A stretch of DNA of 64,000 bases from Thalassospira australica. Lineage in GTDB: Bacteria; Pseudomonadota; Alphaproteobacteria; Rhodospirillales; Thalassospiraceae. A program made the translations under genes and the position numbers. Each line of letters starts with the position of its first letter. Position 1 is the stretch's first letter. Positions 26,158 to 35,331 of this stretch are shown in pieces. The notes under the pieces were generated by a model, which searched no databases, was not told the origin of the DNA, and saw only the letters and a program-made list of their open reading frames with translations. The stretch is from NCBI RefSeq assembly GCF_000763295.1, contig NZ_JRJE01000031.1:124001-188000 (forward strand), read 5' to 3'.

Positions 26158-27753
26158 GTGTCGGATACGATGCATCAAATGCACGGCACCGGGGAAAACG
26201 GTGCCGTGCACCCCGCTATCGAACTGCGTGGAATTGACAAGCGGTTCGGAGCGGTACACGCGAACAAAGAAATCGACCTAAAAGTCGACAAAGGCACGAT
26301 TCATGGGATCGTGGGGGAGAATGGGGCTGGTAAGTCGACCCTGATGAGCATCCTGTACGGCTTTTATCAAGCCGATGGGGGGACCATCCACGTTGATGGC
26401 GAGCTCTGCGATATCAAAGGATCAGACGACGCGATCTCGGTCGGCATTGGTATGGTGCATCAGCACTTCATGCTGGTTGAGACATTCTCGGTGCTTGAAA
26501 ACGTTATCCTTGGTGTCGAAGGCGGAGCGGTTCTGCGCGATGGGGTTTCCAAAGCCCGCGAAGAACTGGAACGTCTGGAGCGCGAATATTCGCTCAATAT
26601 CGATCCGGATGCGATTGTCGGCGACCTTTCGGTCGGACTTCAACAACGTGTCGAAATCCTGAAAGCACTCTATCGTGGTGCAGAAATCCTTATTCTGGAT
26701 GAGCCAACCGGTGTTTTGACGCCGCAGGAGGCTGATCATCTTTTCCGTATCCTTGAGACGCTCAAGGAACAGGGGAAAACGGTTGTTCTGATTACCCACA
26801 AATTGCGCGAGATCATGGCTGCAACGGACAATGTGTCTGTCATGCGCCAAGGCGAAATGGTGGCGCATCGCAAAACAGCCGAAACCAGCCCGGAAGAACT
26901 TTCCGAGTTAATGGTTGGTCGTAAAGTGTTGTTGCGCCTGGAAAAAGGCAAAGCAAATCCGGCTGACACCGTTTTGAAAGTCGATAACCTTTGTGTCGAT
27001 AACGCCCAGGGTGTGCGTAAGGTCAAGAATGCGACATTCACGGTGCGTGCGGGTGAAATTGTTGGTGTTGCCGGTGTTTCCGGCAACGGCCAAAGTGAAT
27101 TGCTTGAAGCGCTGGGTGGAATTCGATCCGCAGCCGAAGGGTCGGTTGAACTGAGCGGACAAGATGTGACGCCCGGCAAGGGTGTTGATGCCGCAGAACT
27201 GCGCCGACGGGGCGTTGCACACGTGCCGGAAGACCGCCATCGCATGGCAATGGTCACTGCCTTTACGGCAAAAGAGGCAGCGATCCTTGGGTATGAGGAT
27301 GACAATACCTACCAGAAAGGCGCGCTTCTGGACTGGGACGCGATTTCAAAGGCCACAGCCAATATGATGGCGGAATTCGACGTGCGTCCGAATAACCCTG
27401 ATTTGAAAGCGGCAAACTTTTCGGGCGGGAACCAGCAGAAACTTGTATTGGCACGTGAAATCATGCGTGACCCGGAACTGCTTCTGGTCGGTCAACCAAC
27501 GCGTGGCGTCGATATCGGTGCCATCGAGTTCATTCATAAACGTATTGTCGCCATGCGGGATGCTGGTAAGGCTGTCCTGTTGGTGTCAGTGGAGCTTGAC
27601 GAAATTATGTCGCTTGCCGACCGAATTCTTGTGATGTGCGATGGTTCCATCATCGGTGAAGTTTCTGCTGCAGAGGCCAATGAACGTGTACTTGGTCTGA
27701 TGATGGCAGGTGTTGATCCGAAGGAAGCCAAGGCAGTGGAGGGGCAAGCATGA
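26158..27753 (+). CDS. Nucleoside ABC importer ATPase with two nucleotide-binding domains
   Basis: Double ABC ATPase (531 aa) of the sugar/nucleoside importer class (NupA/YufO-like). Domain 1: Walker A GENGAGKST (~60), signature-region LSVGLQQRVEIL (~160), Walker B LILDEPTG (~180), H-loop ITHKLREI. Domain 2 starts near 270: GVSGNGQSELLEAL replaces a regular Walker A, signature FSGGNQQKL, and LLVGQPTRGVDIG in place of the Asp-Glu Walker B, a degeneracy usual in this class. Starts at a GTG with ACGGGGA upstream. Its stop overlaps the next gene (ATGA). Confidence 0.94.
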   Translation: MSDTMHQMHGTGENGAVHPAIELRGIDKRFGAVHANKEIDLKVDKGTIHGIVGENGAGKSTLMSILYGFYQADGGTIHVDGELCDIKGSDDAISVGIGMVHQHFMLVETFSVLENVILGVEGGAVLRDGVSKAREELERLEREYSLNIDPDAIVGDLSVGLQQRVEILKALYRGAEILILDEPTGVLTPQEADHLFRILETLKEQGKTVVLITHKLREIMAATDNVSVMRQGEMVAHRKTAETSPEELSELMVGRKVLLRLEKGKANPADTVLKVDNLCVDNAQGVRKVKNATFTVRAGEIVGVAGVSGNGQSELLEALGGIRSAAEGSVELSGQDVTPGKGVDAAELRRRGVAHVPEDRHRMAMVTAFTAKEAAILGYEDDNTYQKGALLDWDAISKATANMMAEFDVRPNNPDLKAANFSGGNQQKLVLAREIMRDPELLLVGQPTRGVDIGAIEFIHKRIVAMRDAGKAVLLVSVELDEIMSLADRILVMCDGSIIGEVSAAEANERVLGLMMAGVDPKEAKAVEGQA

Positions 27754-28868
27754 GCAAGGCTGTCGAACTCCCTCGCTGGATTGATGTCGGCGTATTGCCG
27801 CTTTTGAACCTGTTGCTTGCGCTCGTTGTTTCAGCACTTTTGGTTCTGGCAATTGGGGAAAACCCGGTCGAAGTTGTTGAAATCCTGCTGTTTGGTGCTT
27901 TTGGCTACGAAGAAGCGTGGGGCTATACGCTTTATTACACCACCAACTTCATTTTCACCGGTCTTGCCTTTGCCGTGGCGTTTCATTGCGGGCTGTTTAA
28001 CATCGGCGCAGAGGGACAGGCCTATGTTGGTGGCCTTGGCGTAACGCTGGCCGCACTTTACCTCGACTTCCTGCCGTTCCCGATCATGCTGGTTGTGTCA
28101 ATGTTGGCGGCGATGATTTTTGGTGCGGCTTGGGCATATATTCCGGCCTATCTGCAGGCGCGTCGCGGCTCTCACGTCGTGATTACAACGATCATGTTCA
28201 ACTTTATTGCATCGTCGTTGATGGTGTATTTGCTGGTGAATGTTCTGCGCCCGCAAGGATCAATGACCCCGGAAAGTGAACAGATCGCTGAACATCTGCG
28301 TTTGCCTTTCATCCATGACATTGCAGGCGCACTTGGGATTGAGATGGCTTCAAGCCCGCTTAATCTTTCGTTCGTCTATGCGATTGTTATCAGTGTCATG
28401 ATCTGGCTGTTCATCTGGCATACGCGTTGGGGCTACGCCATTCGTACGGTTGGCGCCAATGCAGTTGCCGCGACATATGCAGGACTTGAACCAGGCAGGT
28501 TCATCATTATTGCGATGATGATTTCCGGCGCGCTGTCATCGTTTATGGCGCTAAATGAAGTCATGGGTGTTCAGCACCGCCTGTTGATTGACTTCACCGC
28601 AGGTTATGGCTTTGTCGGCATTGCTGTGGCGCTGATGGGCCGCAATCATCCGTTTGGGATATTCCTGGCTGCATTGCTGTTTGGCATGCTGTATCAGGGT
28701 GGGGCAGAGCTTTCCTTTGAAATCCCAACCATTTCAAATGATATGGTTGTGGTTATTCAGGGCCTCGTCATTTTGTTTACTGGTGCGATGGAACATATGT
28801 TCCGACCACGTGCGACGAAGATTTACACCGCTTGGCGCTTGCGCCGTGATGCGCAGGAGGCAGTGTGA
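27750..28868 (+). CDS. Nucleoside ABC importer permease 1
   Basis: Inner-membrane permease of the BPD_transp_2 class (372 aa, ~10 hydrophobic segments). HCGLFNIGAEGQAYVGGLG is the family signature near residue 87, and AVAATYAGLEPGRFIIIAMMISGAL in the second half is the ATPase-contact region. It overlaps the ATPase stop by four bases and abuts permease 2, so the three are translationally coupled. Confidence 0.93.
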   Translation: MSKAVELPRWIDVGVLPLLNLLLALVVSALLVLAIGENPVEVVEILLFGAFGYEEAWGYTLYYTTNFIFTGLAFAVAFHCGLFNIGAEGQAYVGGLGVTLAALYLDFLPFPIMLVVSMLAAMIFGAAWAYIPAYLQARRGSHVVITTIMFNFIASSLMVYLLVNVLRPQGSMTPESEQIAEHLRLPFIHDIAGALGIEMASSPLNLSFVYAIVISVMIWLFIWHTRWGYAIRTVGANAVAATYAGLEPGRFIIIAMMISGALSSFMALNEVMGVQHRLLIDFTAGYGFVGIAVALMGRNHPFGIFLAALLFGMLYQGGAELSFEIPTISNDMVVVIQGLVILFTGAMEHMFRPRATKIYTAWRLRRDAQEAV

Positions 28869-29839
28869 TGGAAAATTTTGAGCTGATCATTCTGTTGCTT
28901 GATGCAACGCTGCGGACCTCAACGCCGCTTATTCTTGCTGCCCTTGCGGGTATGTTTTCCGAGCGATCCGGCACCATAAACCTTGCACTTGAAGGCATGA
29001 TGTTGGGCGGGGCGTTTTCGGCCGCTGCGGTTGCATTTTATGTCGGTAGCCCATGGGTTGGCCTTTTGGCTGCAATTGCGACCACGATCGGTCTTTCGTT
29101 GTTGCACGGCTTTGCCTGTATTACCCATAAGGGCAATCAGGTTGTCTCGGGCATGGCGATTAATATCCTGATGTCTGGCTTGACTGCCCTCGTTGGTATT
29201 GCCCTGTTTGCGCAGGGCGGTAAAACGCCCGCCCTTGACAAGGCATCGCGTTTCCAGCCGATTACTTTTCCGGGCGCAGAATCTTTCCGCGACGTGCCGG
29301 TGCTTGGCCCGATCTATTCCGAATTGCTGAGCGGCCATAACATTCTGGTCTATATCGCGTTCCTTGCCGTTCCGGCTGCATGGTGGGTGATGTATCGGAC
29401 CCGCTTTGGCCTGCGTTTGCGTGCCGTCGGGGAAAATCCGGGTGCGGTTGATACGGCGGGGATTGGCGTTGTTGCCATGCGTTACCGTGCCGTGATCTGC
29501 AGCGGCGTTCTTGTCGGGATGTCTGGTGCATATCTTTCAACAGCGCAGGGCGCATCATTCCTGCAGGACATGACGGCCGGCAAAGGCTATATCGCGCTTG
29601 CCGCGATGGTGTTTGGCAAATGGCGTCCGTTTCCGGCATTGGCCGCATGTCTTTTGTTTGGCTTCCTTGATGCTGCCGCCACACGGTTGCAGGGCGTTGT
29701 TCTGCCTGGTATTGGCGAAGTGCCGGTGCAATTGGTTCAGGCATTGCCATATATTTTGACAGTCATTCTCCTTGCCGGATTTATTGGTCGGGCGATCCCG
29801 CCAAAGGCGCTTGGTCGTGCCTACGTCAAGGAACGCTGA
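28868..29839 (+). CDS. Nucleoside ABC importer permease 2
   Basis: Second permease of the same class (~323 aa). AGMFSERSGTINLALEGMML at ~25-45 is the equivalent signature, and the VGENPGAVDTAGIGV stretch is the cytoplasmic coupling loop. The start ATG at 28868 shares a base with the stop of permease 1 (TGATG); a GTG one codon earlier is also possible. A 110-bp gap holding an 8-bp hairpin stem (29849-29856 with 29881-29888) separates it from the enzymes. Confidence 0.93.
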   Translation: MENFELIILLLDATLRTSTPLILAALAGMFSERSGTINLALEGMMLGGAFSAAAVAFYVGSPWVGLLAAIATTIGLSLLHGFACITHKGNQVVSGMAINILMSGLTALVGIALFAQGGKTPALDKASRFQPITFPGAESFRDVPVLGPIYSELLSGHNILVYIAFLAVPAAWWVMYRTRFGLRLRAVGENPGAVDTAGIGVVAMRYRAVICSGVLVGMSGAYLSTAQGASFLQDMTAGKGYIALAAMVFGKWRPFPALAACLLFGFLDAAATRLQGVVLPGIGEVPVQLVQALPYILTVILLAGFIGRAIPPKALGRAYVKER

Positions 29840-29848
29840 TTGATCGAT

Positions 29849-29888
29849 GGTTCGGGTCTTGGGCGCATCATTTGCTCCGGCCCGAACC
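29849..29888 (+). other. Intercistronic hairpin between transport and enzyme genes
   Basis: GGTTCGGG pairs with CCCGAACC across a 24-base loop in the gap between permease 2 and cdd. There is no T-run, so mRNA processing or partial read-through is more likely than full termination. Confidence 0.4.
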
Positions 29889-29949
29889 ACAAATTTCCCC
29901 TCGTCTGTGTGTTAACAGGCGCGATAGGTAATCGAAACAGGATCCAGAT

Positions 29950-30363
29950 ATGGTTGTTGGTAAACAAGCCCCGCGCGATCTCATTGATGCGGCATTGATG
30001 GCGCGTGACAAGGCGTATGCGCCGTACTCGAACTTCTTTGTTGGTGCGGCTCTGCGGACGGCCGGGGGCAAGGTCATTTCGGGGTGTAATGTCGAAAACG
30101 CGGCATATCCTGAAGGTGTTTGCGCCGAGGCAGGCGCAATATCATCTATGGTTTTGTCTGGTGAAACGAAGTTTGACGAGATTGCCGTGGTCGGACTTGG
30201 GGATGTGGCCTGCACGCCTTGTGGTGGGTGCCGTCAGAAAATCCGTGAATTTACCGGGCCGGACGCGACCATCTACATCATCAATGAGTCCGGCGAAACG
30301 TTGCTGACCTTGTCGCGTGAAGAACTTATTCCGCATTCCTTTGGGCCGGAGAATTTGAAATGA
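29950..30363 (+). CDS. cdd: Cytidine deaminase
   Basis: Zn-dependent deaminase converting cytidine and deoxycytidine to uridine and deoxyuridine in pyrimidine salvage. Zn ligands and the catalytic Glu are in GVCAEAGAI (~58-66) and CTPCGGCRQ (~91-99); YAPYSNFFVGAAL near residue 25 and GCNVENAAYPEG are substrate-binding motifs. At 137 aa it is the short homotetrameric type. The stop overlaps the start of the phosphorylase gene (ATGA). Confidence 0.95.
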   Translation: MVVGKQAPRDLIDAALMARDKAYAPYSNFFVGAALRTAGGKVISGCNVENAAYPEGVCAEAGAISSMVLSGETKFDEIAVVGLGDVACTPCGGCRQKIREFTGPDATIYIINESGETLLTLSREELIPHSFGPENLK

Positions 30364-31166
30364 GCAATGTAAAAGCAGCGCTCGATATCCTTGAAGCCAA
30401 GGCACCGGGCTTTAAGGCCGAAGTCGCGATGGTTTTGGGCAGCGGTCTTGGAGGTGTGGTTGAAGCTGTTAGCGACGCGATCAGCATTTCCTATGAAGAC
30501 CTGCCGGGGTTCCCAAAGCCGACCGTGGTCGGGCATGGCGGCACGCTTGTTCTTGGGCGCATCGGTGGTGTATCGGTCGCGGTAATGCAGGGGCGTGCGC
30601 ATTATTATGAACATGGCCGCTCCGATCTCATGGCAGAGCCATTGGAAACTCTGCATGCGTTGGGGGCCGAACGCCTGATCCTGACAAATGCGGCAGGATC
30701 GCTTATGCCAGATGCCGTCCCCGGCAGCCTGATGCTGATTACCGATCACATGAGCCTGTTTGGTCCCAACCCCTTGATCGGATATCACGGCGAAGACCGA
30801 TTTGTTGGCATGGACGTGCCATATGATCCTGATATTGGATCGGGACTTCATGATACGGCAGCCAAACTCGGGATCAAACTGTTTGAGGGCACCTATTGCT
30901 GGTGTACCGGGCCGAGCTTTGAAACACCTGCGGAAATCCGTGCACTGAAGACTTTGGGCGCTGATGCTGTCGGGATGTCAACGGTGCCGGAAAACATTCT
31001 TGCGCGGCGTCTTGGATTTAAGGTTGCCGCCGTTTCGAATATTACCAATCTGGCTGCAGGGATGAGCGCAACACCGCTTAGCCACGAACAGACACTTGAA
31101 ATGTCAAAAACCGGTTCTGCCAATCTTATCAAGATATTGCTGCAGTATTTTTCAGGTTCTGCCTGA
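30360..31166 (+). CDS. Purine nucleoside phosphorylase (trimeric type)
   Basis: Cleaves purine nucleosides with phosphate to base and (deoxy)ribose-1-phosphate. The trimeric PNP/MTAP signatures are present: MVLGSGLGGVVE (~25-36), the phosphate-binding MQGRAHYYEHG (~78-88), LILTNAAGSL (~104-113) and EIRALKTLGADAVGMSTVPE (~183-202), with the Asn of ITNLAAGM that contacts the base. At 268 aa the length is normal for PunA/XapA-type enzymes. It overlaps cdd by four bases and is followed 59 bp later by deoA. Confidence 0.93.
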   Translation: MSNVKAALDILEAKAPGFKAEVAMVLGSGLGGVVEAVSDAISISYEDLPGFPKPTVVGHGGTLVLGRIGGVSVAVMQGRAHYYEHGRSDLMAEPLETLHALGAERLILTNAAGSLMPDAVPGSLMLITDHMSLFGPNPLIGYHGEDRFVGMDVPYDPDIGSGLHDTAAKLGIKLFEGTYCWCTGPSFETPAEIRALKTLGADAVGMSTVPENILARRLGFKVAAVSNITNLAAGMSATPLSHEQTLEMSKTGSANLIKILLQYFSGSA

Positions 31167-31225
31167 GGCCGGAAAAGCCATTTCCACCAGATTAAGTTAA
31201 ACGACTAGCGCTCAGGAGACAGCAT

Positions 31226-32563
31226 ATGCTGCCCCAAGAAATCATTCGCCGCAAACGCGAAGGCGAAGTACTCACCGATGCAGAGATTGCCTTTTTCGTT
31301 AAGGGCATCACTGATAACACCATCAGCGAGGGGCAGGTCGCAGCCCTTGCGATGTCTGTCTTCTTCAATGGGATGACAATGGACGAGCGGGCGGCCTTGA
31401 CGCGCAATATGCGCGATAGCGGCACTGTTCTGGATTGGAAGGCGCTTGGCCTTGATGGACCAATTGTCGATAAACACTCTACGGGTGGTGTTGGCGATAA
31501 AGTCAGCCTCATGCTGGGCCCGATTGTTGGCGCTTGTGGCGCATTCGTGCCGATGATTTCTGGGCGCGGCCTTGGTCATACAGGCGGAACGCTTGATAAA
31601 TTTGACTCTATTCCGGGCTATCGCACCACACCGACGCTTGAGGAATTTGCCAAAGTCACCCGTGATGTCGGATGTGCAATCATTGGACAAACATCTGACC
31701 TGGCTCCTGCGGACAAGCGTTTCTATGGCATTCGTGATGTCACAGCGACGGTTGAAAGCATTCCACTGATTACGGCATCGATTCTTTCGAAGAAATTAGC
31801 AGCAGGGCTGGATTCACTTGTGATGGATGTGAAATTCGGTTCCGGTGCCTTCATGAGCGAATATGAACGCGCCCGCGAACTTGCCGAAAGCATCACAGAA
31901 GTGGCAACACGTAATGGCGTGCCGACTGTCGCACTTTTGACGGATATGGAACAGGTTCTTGGCGACACGGTCGGGAATGCGCTTGAGATGCAGGAAGCGA
32001 TTGATTTCCTGGCAGGCAAACATCAGGAACAACGAGTCTATGACGTCACCATGGCACTGGCTGCTGAAATGCTCGCAGTCAGCGGCGTTGCTGCGGATGT
32101 CTCGGATGGTTTGCGTATGGCAACAGAGGCCCTTGATAGCGGCAAGGCTGCGGAAGTCTTTGCCAAAATGGTTTCAAGCCTTGGTGGCCCGAGCGATTTC
32201 GTAGAAAAGAACGCGGACTATCTTGAAGCGGCGCCAATGACGAACGCGGTTTCGGCAGCAAAGACGGGGCGTGTGCTTTCTATGGATGCTCGTAAGGTTG
32301 GCTTGGCGCTGGTCTCGCTTAAGGGGGGGCGTACACGTGCCGATCAAAAGATCGACTTTGCCGTTGGCTTCACTGATTTCATCAAGGTGGGACAGCCGGT
32401 TTCGGCGGAAACACCGCTTTGTATGGCCCATACCCGCGACCAGGCACAACTTGACGAAGTTACCACCTTGCTGCGCGACGCCATTGTGATTGGAGATGGC
32501 GATGTTGAGCCAACCGGAACAGAGCCGGCCGTTCGCGAACGGGTGGTGGCAGGTAAGGCCTGA
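31226..32563 (+). CDS. deoA: Thymidine phosphorylase
   Basis: Converts thymidine (and deoxyuridine) plus phosphate to base and 2-deoxyribose-1-phosphate. The family signature at ~112-122 ([20 protein letters not shown]), [12 protein letters not shown] at ~84 for phosphate binding and the C-terminal RAG-type barrel are all present. At 445 aa it is full length. AGGAGA lies upstream of the ATG. It completes the route from imported pyrimidine deoxynucleosides together with cdd; a terminator follows at 32592. Confidence 0.95.
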   Translation: MLPQEIIRRKREGEVLTDAEIAFFVKGITDNTISEGQVAALAMSVFFNGMTMDERAALTRNMRDSGTVLDWKALGLDGPIVDKHSTGGVGDKVSLMLGPIVGACGAFVPMISGRGLGHTGGTLDKFDSIPGYRTTPTLEEFAKVTRDVGCAIIGQTSDLAPADKRFYGIRDVTATVESIPLITASILSKKLAAGLDSLVMDVKFGSGAFMSEYERARELAESITEVATRNGVPTVALLTDMEQVLGDTVGNALEMQEAIDFLAGKHQEQRVYDVTMALAAEMLAVSGVAADVSDGLRMATEALDSGKAAEVFAKMVSSLGGPSDFVEKNADYLEAAPMTNAVSAAKTGRVLSMDARKVGLALVSLKGGRTRADQKIDFAVGFTDFIKVGQPVSAETPLCMAHTRDQAQLDEVTTLLRDAIVIGDGDVEPTGTEPAVRERVVAGKA

Positions 32564-32591
32564 TCACGTATGCACCAACAGTCACTAAACT

Positions 32592-32620
32592 AAAAAGCCG
32601 GGATTTCCCGGCTTTTTGCT
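32592..32620. terminator. Terminator after deoA
   Basis: Stem AAAAAGCCGGGA / TCCCGGCTTTTT with T-rich continuation; ends the nucleoside operon before the regulator gene. Confidence 0.85.
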
Positions 32621-32765
32621 TTTTAAACGGCCACCTTGATGATTGTGATGATGACGGTGGTTATTTCTTTGGACAAGGGTTGCCAAACGAACCAATAGAA
32701 AGCATTTTGATCGGTAATGAAAATTTTTTAGACAAGATGAAAATAGACCGCAGAAGGAGAGAGGC

Positions 32766-33530
32766 ATGGGTAAACTGGATCGACGCCGTCGCGAGATTTT
32801 GGAACTTGTGGCGTCCAACAGCTTTATGACCATCGATACCCTTGCCGAACATTTTTCTGTAACGCCGCAAACCATTCGACGCGATATCAATGAAATGGCC
32901 GAAGAGGGGCTGATTGCCCGCTATCACGGTGGCGCAGCCAGTGTTTCGACCACTGAAAACACCGCCTATACCGACCGTCAGGTTTTAAACCTTGGCAGTA
33001 AGCGCGAGATCGCAAAACTGGTTGCAGAACATATTCCCGAAGGCGCATCCCTTTTTATCAATATCGGCACCACCAATGAGGAAGTTGCCCACGCTCTGTT
33101 GGGGCATAAAAGCCTGAAGATCATCACAAACAACCTGCATGTCGCCGAAATTTGTGCCGCAAATCAGGGGTTTGAAGTCATCATTGCCGGGGGTGTCGTC
33201 CGACAGCGCGACTTTGGCGTGATTGGCGAAGCAACCATCGATTTCATCAACCAGTTCAAGGTTGATTATGCGATTGTCGGGATTTCCGGGGTGGATGAAG
33301 ATGGCAGTCTGATGGATTTCGATTATCGCGAAGTCCGTGTTGCGCGCGCGATCATTTCCAATGCGCGCCAAACCTTCCTGTGTACGGATGCGTCGAAATT
33401 CGGCCGCCGGGCGATGGTGCGCCTTGGTCATCTTTCTGAAATCGATGCCCTGTTTACCGATCGTCATCCAGGTCCGGTATGGTCAGATGTTATTCGCGAT
33501 GCGGACGTCTCGGTCTATACCGCCAACTAA
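32766..33530 (+). CDS. DeoR/GlpR-family transcriptional regulator
   Basis: DeoR-family repressor of 254 aa: N-terminal HTH (RRREILELVASNSFMTIDTLAEHFSV cut at ~30; TPQTIRRDINEM) and a sugar-phosphate-sensing C-terminal domain with INIGTTNEEVAHAL (~97), ITNNLHVAEI and VGISGVDEDGSLMDFD. The sequence is closer to GlpR than to E. coli DeoR. Its place behind the nucleoside salvage genes suggests it senses a sugar phosphate released by the phosphorylases, but a glycerol-type role elsewhere cannot be excluded. It has its own upstream region after the deoA terminator. Confidence 0.88.
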   Translation: MGKLDRRRREILELVASNSFMTIDTLAEHFSVTPQTIRRDINEMAEEGLIARYHGGAASVSTTENTAYTDRQVLNLGSKREIAKLVAEHIPEGASLFINIGTTNEEVAHALLGHKSLKIITNNLHVAEICAANQGFEVIIAGGVVRQRDFGVIGEATIDFINQFKVDYAIVGISGVDEDGSLMDFDYREVRVARAIISNARQTFLCTDASKFGRRAMVRLGHLSEIDALFTDRHPGPVWSDVIRDADVSVYTAN

Positions 33531-33575
33531 GCGGCCTCAAGATTGGATAGGGGCAGGGGGTGACCCGACTGCGTT

Positions 33576-34400
33576 CTAGCTATAGACGTGGTCTTCGCGT
33601 TTGCCGGTTCGCATCGTAATTGGACCGTGCGAAGAACCATTTAGCATCTGCGTCAGATGTGCGTTGTGCGTTTCATCAATATCTGCCGTTTTTCCTGACC
33701 AATATACCTTGCCGTCATGCATCATCATCAGATTTTGATAACGGGTTCTGGCGATCTGCATGTCATTGGTGATCGAAATGACGGTGGTTCCGCGCTGCTC
33801 AGCAATTTTGCCGATTATGCGTTCGATATGGTTGGAAAGCACCGGGTCCAAGCCTGCTGTTGGATTGTCCAGCAACAGAACAGATGGATCGGTCGAGATC
33901 GCCCGTGCCACCCCAACGCGTTTTTGCATCCCGCCAGAAAGGTCATTGGGCGTAAGGTCGGCACTTTCCGTTGCTAATCCAACAAGACCGAGTAAATCAA
34001 TTGCGTGTTCCTTGGCTGCTTTACGCGACATGGTGCCAAGCTCAATTTGGCGAAAACAGATATTCTCCCAAACCTTGAGGCTGTCAAACAGCGCATTATG
34101 TTGAAACAGCATGCCAATACGTTCGGCCCATTCGAACCTTTTAGGTGCGTTGGTTTGACTGACATCGTCACCCTCAAGGAATATGTGCCCGGAATCCGCA
34201 CCATAAATCCCGACCAGACATTTCATCAGAACACTTTTCCCGGCGGCCGAGGGGCCGATAATTGCCATAGTCTCACCCTTGGGCAGGTGCAGGTTGACGT
34301 CCTCAAGGACGTATTTGTCACCAAACCGTTTGCTGAGGTTCTCAACAGAAATAAAGGCGGGGTGGGTATCAGAACGGGATAAGGGCGCGGTCATTTGCAT
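33576..34400 (-). CDS. Orphan MlaF-like ABC ATPase with altered catalytic residues
   Basis: ABC ATPase of 274 aa resembling MlaF/Ttg2A, the cytoplasmic motor of MCE lipid transporters. Walker A GPSAAGKS (~50), Q-loop FQHNALFDSLKVWEN (~98) and signature LSGGMQKRVGVARA (~150) are intact. Walker B reads VLLLDNPTAGLDP, with Asn where the catalytic Glu is expected, and the switch region reads ISITNDM, with Asn in place of His. No MlaE permease, MlaD or other partner is adjacent; pqiABC lies ~17 kb away. It may be an inactive or regulatory subunit, or an ATPase with unusual chemistry. Confidence 0.85.
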   Translation of the reverse strand: MQMTAPLSRSDTHPAFISVENLSKRFGDKYVLEDVNLHLPKGETMAIIGPSAAGKSVLMKCLVGIYGADSGHIFLEGDDVSQTNAPKRFEWAERIGMLFQHNALFDSLKVWENICFRQIELGTMSRKAAKEHAIDLLGLVGLATESADLTPNDLSGGMQKRVGVARAISTDPSVLLLDNPTAGLDPVLSNHIERIIGKIAEQRGTTVISITNDMQIARTRYQNLMMMHDGKVYWSGKTADIDETHNAHLTQMLNGSSHGPITMRTGKREDHVYS

Positions 34401-34474
34401 TCCGGTTTATAAGCGGGTTTGGCTGAGTTTCGGCAATTGATTGATCCGGGGCAAGGATCATTTTCACAAAAAAG

Positions 34475-34502
34475 AAAACGGCCCCGTAAATGGGGCCGTT
34501 TT
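34475..34502 (-). terminator. Terminator of the aap amino-acid importer operon
   Basis: Stem AAAACGGCCCC / GGGGCCGTTTT, loop GTAAAT, followed on the minus strand by TTTTCTTTTTT-like sequence. Lies 28 bp past the aapP stop. Confidence 0.85.
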
Positions 34503-34529
34503 GCACAAGTCTGATAGATTGATAATCGT

Positions 34530-35315
34530 TTAGTGCGACAGAATCTGGCTGAGGAACAGCTTTGTACGGTCGCTTTTCGGGTTATCAAAGAATTCCTGCG
34601 GACCTGCCATCTCGACGATCTGACCTGCATCCATGAAGATCACGCGGTCAGCAACCTCTTTGGCGAAGCCCATTTCGTGGGTTACGCAAAGCATTGTCAT
34701 GCCTTCCTTGGCAAGTTCGACCATCACGTCGAGAACTTCCTTGACCATTTCCGGGTCAAGTGCCGAGGTCGGCTCATCGAACAGCATGATTTTCGGCTGC
34801 ATGCAGAGCGAGCGGGCAATTGCCACACGCTGCTGCTGACCACCGGAAAGCTGGCCGGGGAACTTGAGGGCCTGTTCCGCAATCCGCACACGTTCAAGAT
34901 AGTGCATAGCCAGATCCTTGGCTTCTTTCTTGGGCATCTTGCGAACCCAGATCGGCGCCAAAGTCAGGTTTTCAAGCACAGTCATGTGCGGGAACAGGTT
35001 AAAGTGCTGGAACACCATGCAGACATCGCGGCGAACGGCTTCGATATTCTTAATATCATCGCCAAGCAGGATGTCATTTACGGTGATTTCACCACTTTGA
35101 TAGGTTTCAAGGCGATTGAGCGTACGGATCAAGGTCGATTTGCCAGAGCCTGACGGGCCACAAATCACGATCCGTTCACCTTTGCGTACAGTAAGATCAA
35201 TGTCCTGAAGGACATGAAAATTGCCGTACCATTTGTTCATCTTGTTAACGACGATGACGTCTTCCTCGGAAGGAGAGGGCACAGCGCCGGTAGTGGTTTC
35301 AGTTGCTACAGTCAT
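34530..35315 (-). CDS. aapP: General L-amino-acid ABC importer ATPase
   Basis: Polar amino-acid importer ATPase (261 aa). Walker [10 protein letters not shown] (~55), Q-loop [15 protein letters not shown] (~102), signature [14 protein letters not shown] (~157), Walker [12 protein letters not shown] (~178) and H-loop VTHEMGFA (~214) are all canonical. The N-terminal ~20-residue polar extension is usual for AapP/BztD. It is the last gene of aapJQMP and starts 16 bp after the aapM stop. Confidence 0.93.
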   Translation of the reverse strand: MTVATETTTGAVPSPSEEDVIVVNKMNKWYGNFHVLQDIDLTVRKGERIVICGPSGSGKSTLIRTLNRLETYQSGEITVNDILLGDDIKNIEAVRRDVCMVFQHFNLFPHMTVLENLTLAPIWVRKMPKKEAKDLAMHYLERVRIAEQALKFPGQLSGGQQQRVAIARSLCMQPKIMLFDEPTSALDPEMVKEVLDVMVELAKEGMTMLCVTHEMGFAKEVADRVIFMDAGQIVEMAGPQEFFDNPKSDRTKLFLSQILSH

Positions 35316-35331
35316 TGTAAATCCTCACTCC

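Noticed and set aside
27038-27753. Second half of the nucleoside ATPase as a pseudogene-like or damaged domain
   Set aside because: The non-canonical Walker motifs of the second domain (GQPTRG) are usual in Bmp-linked double ATPases, so this is not decay.
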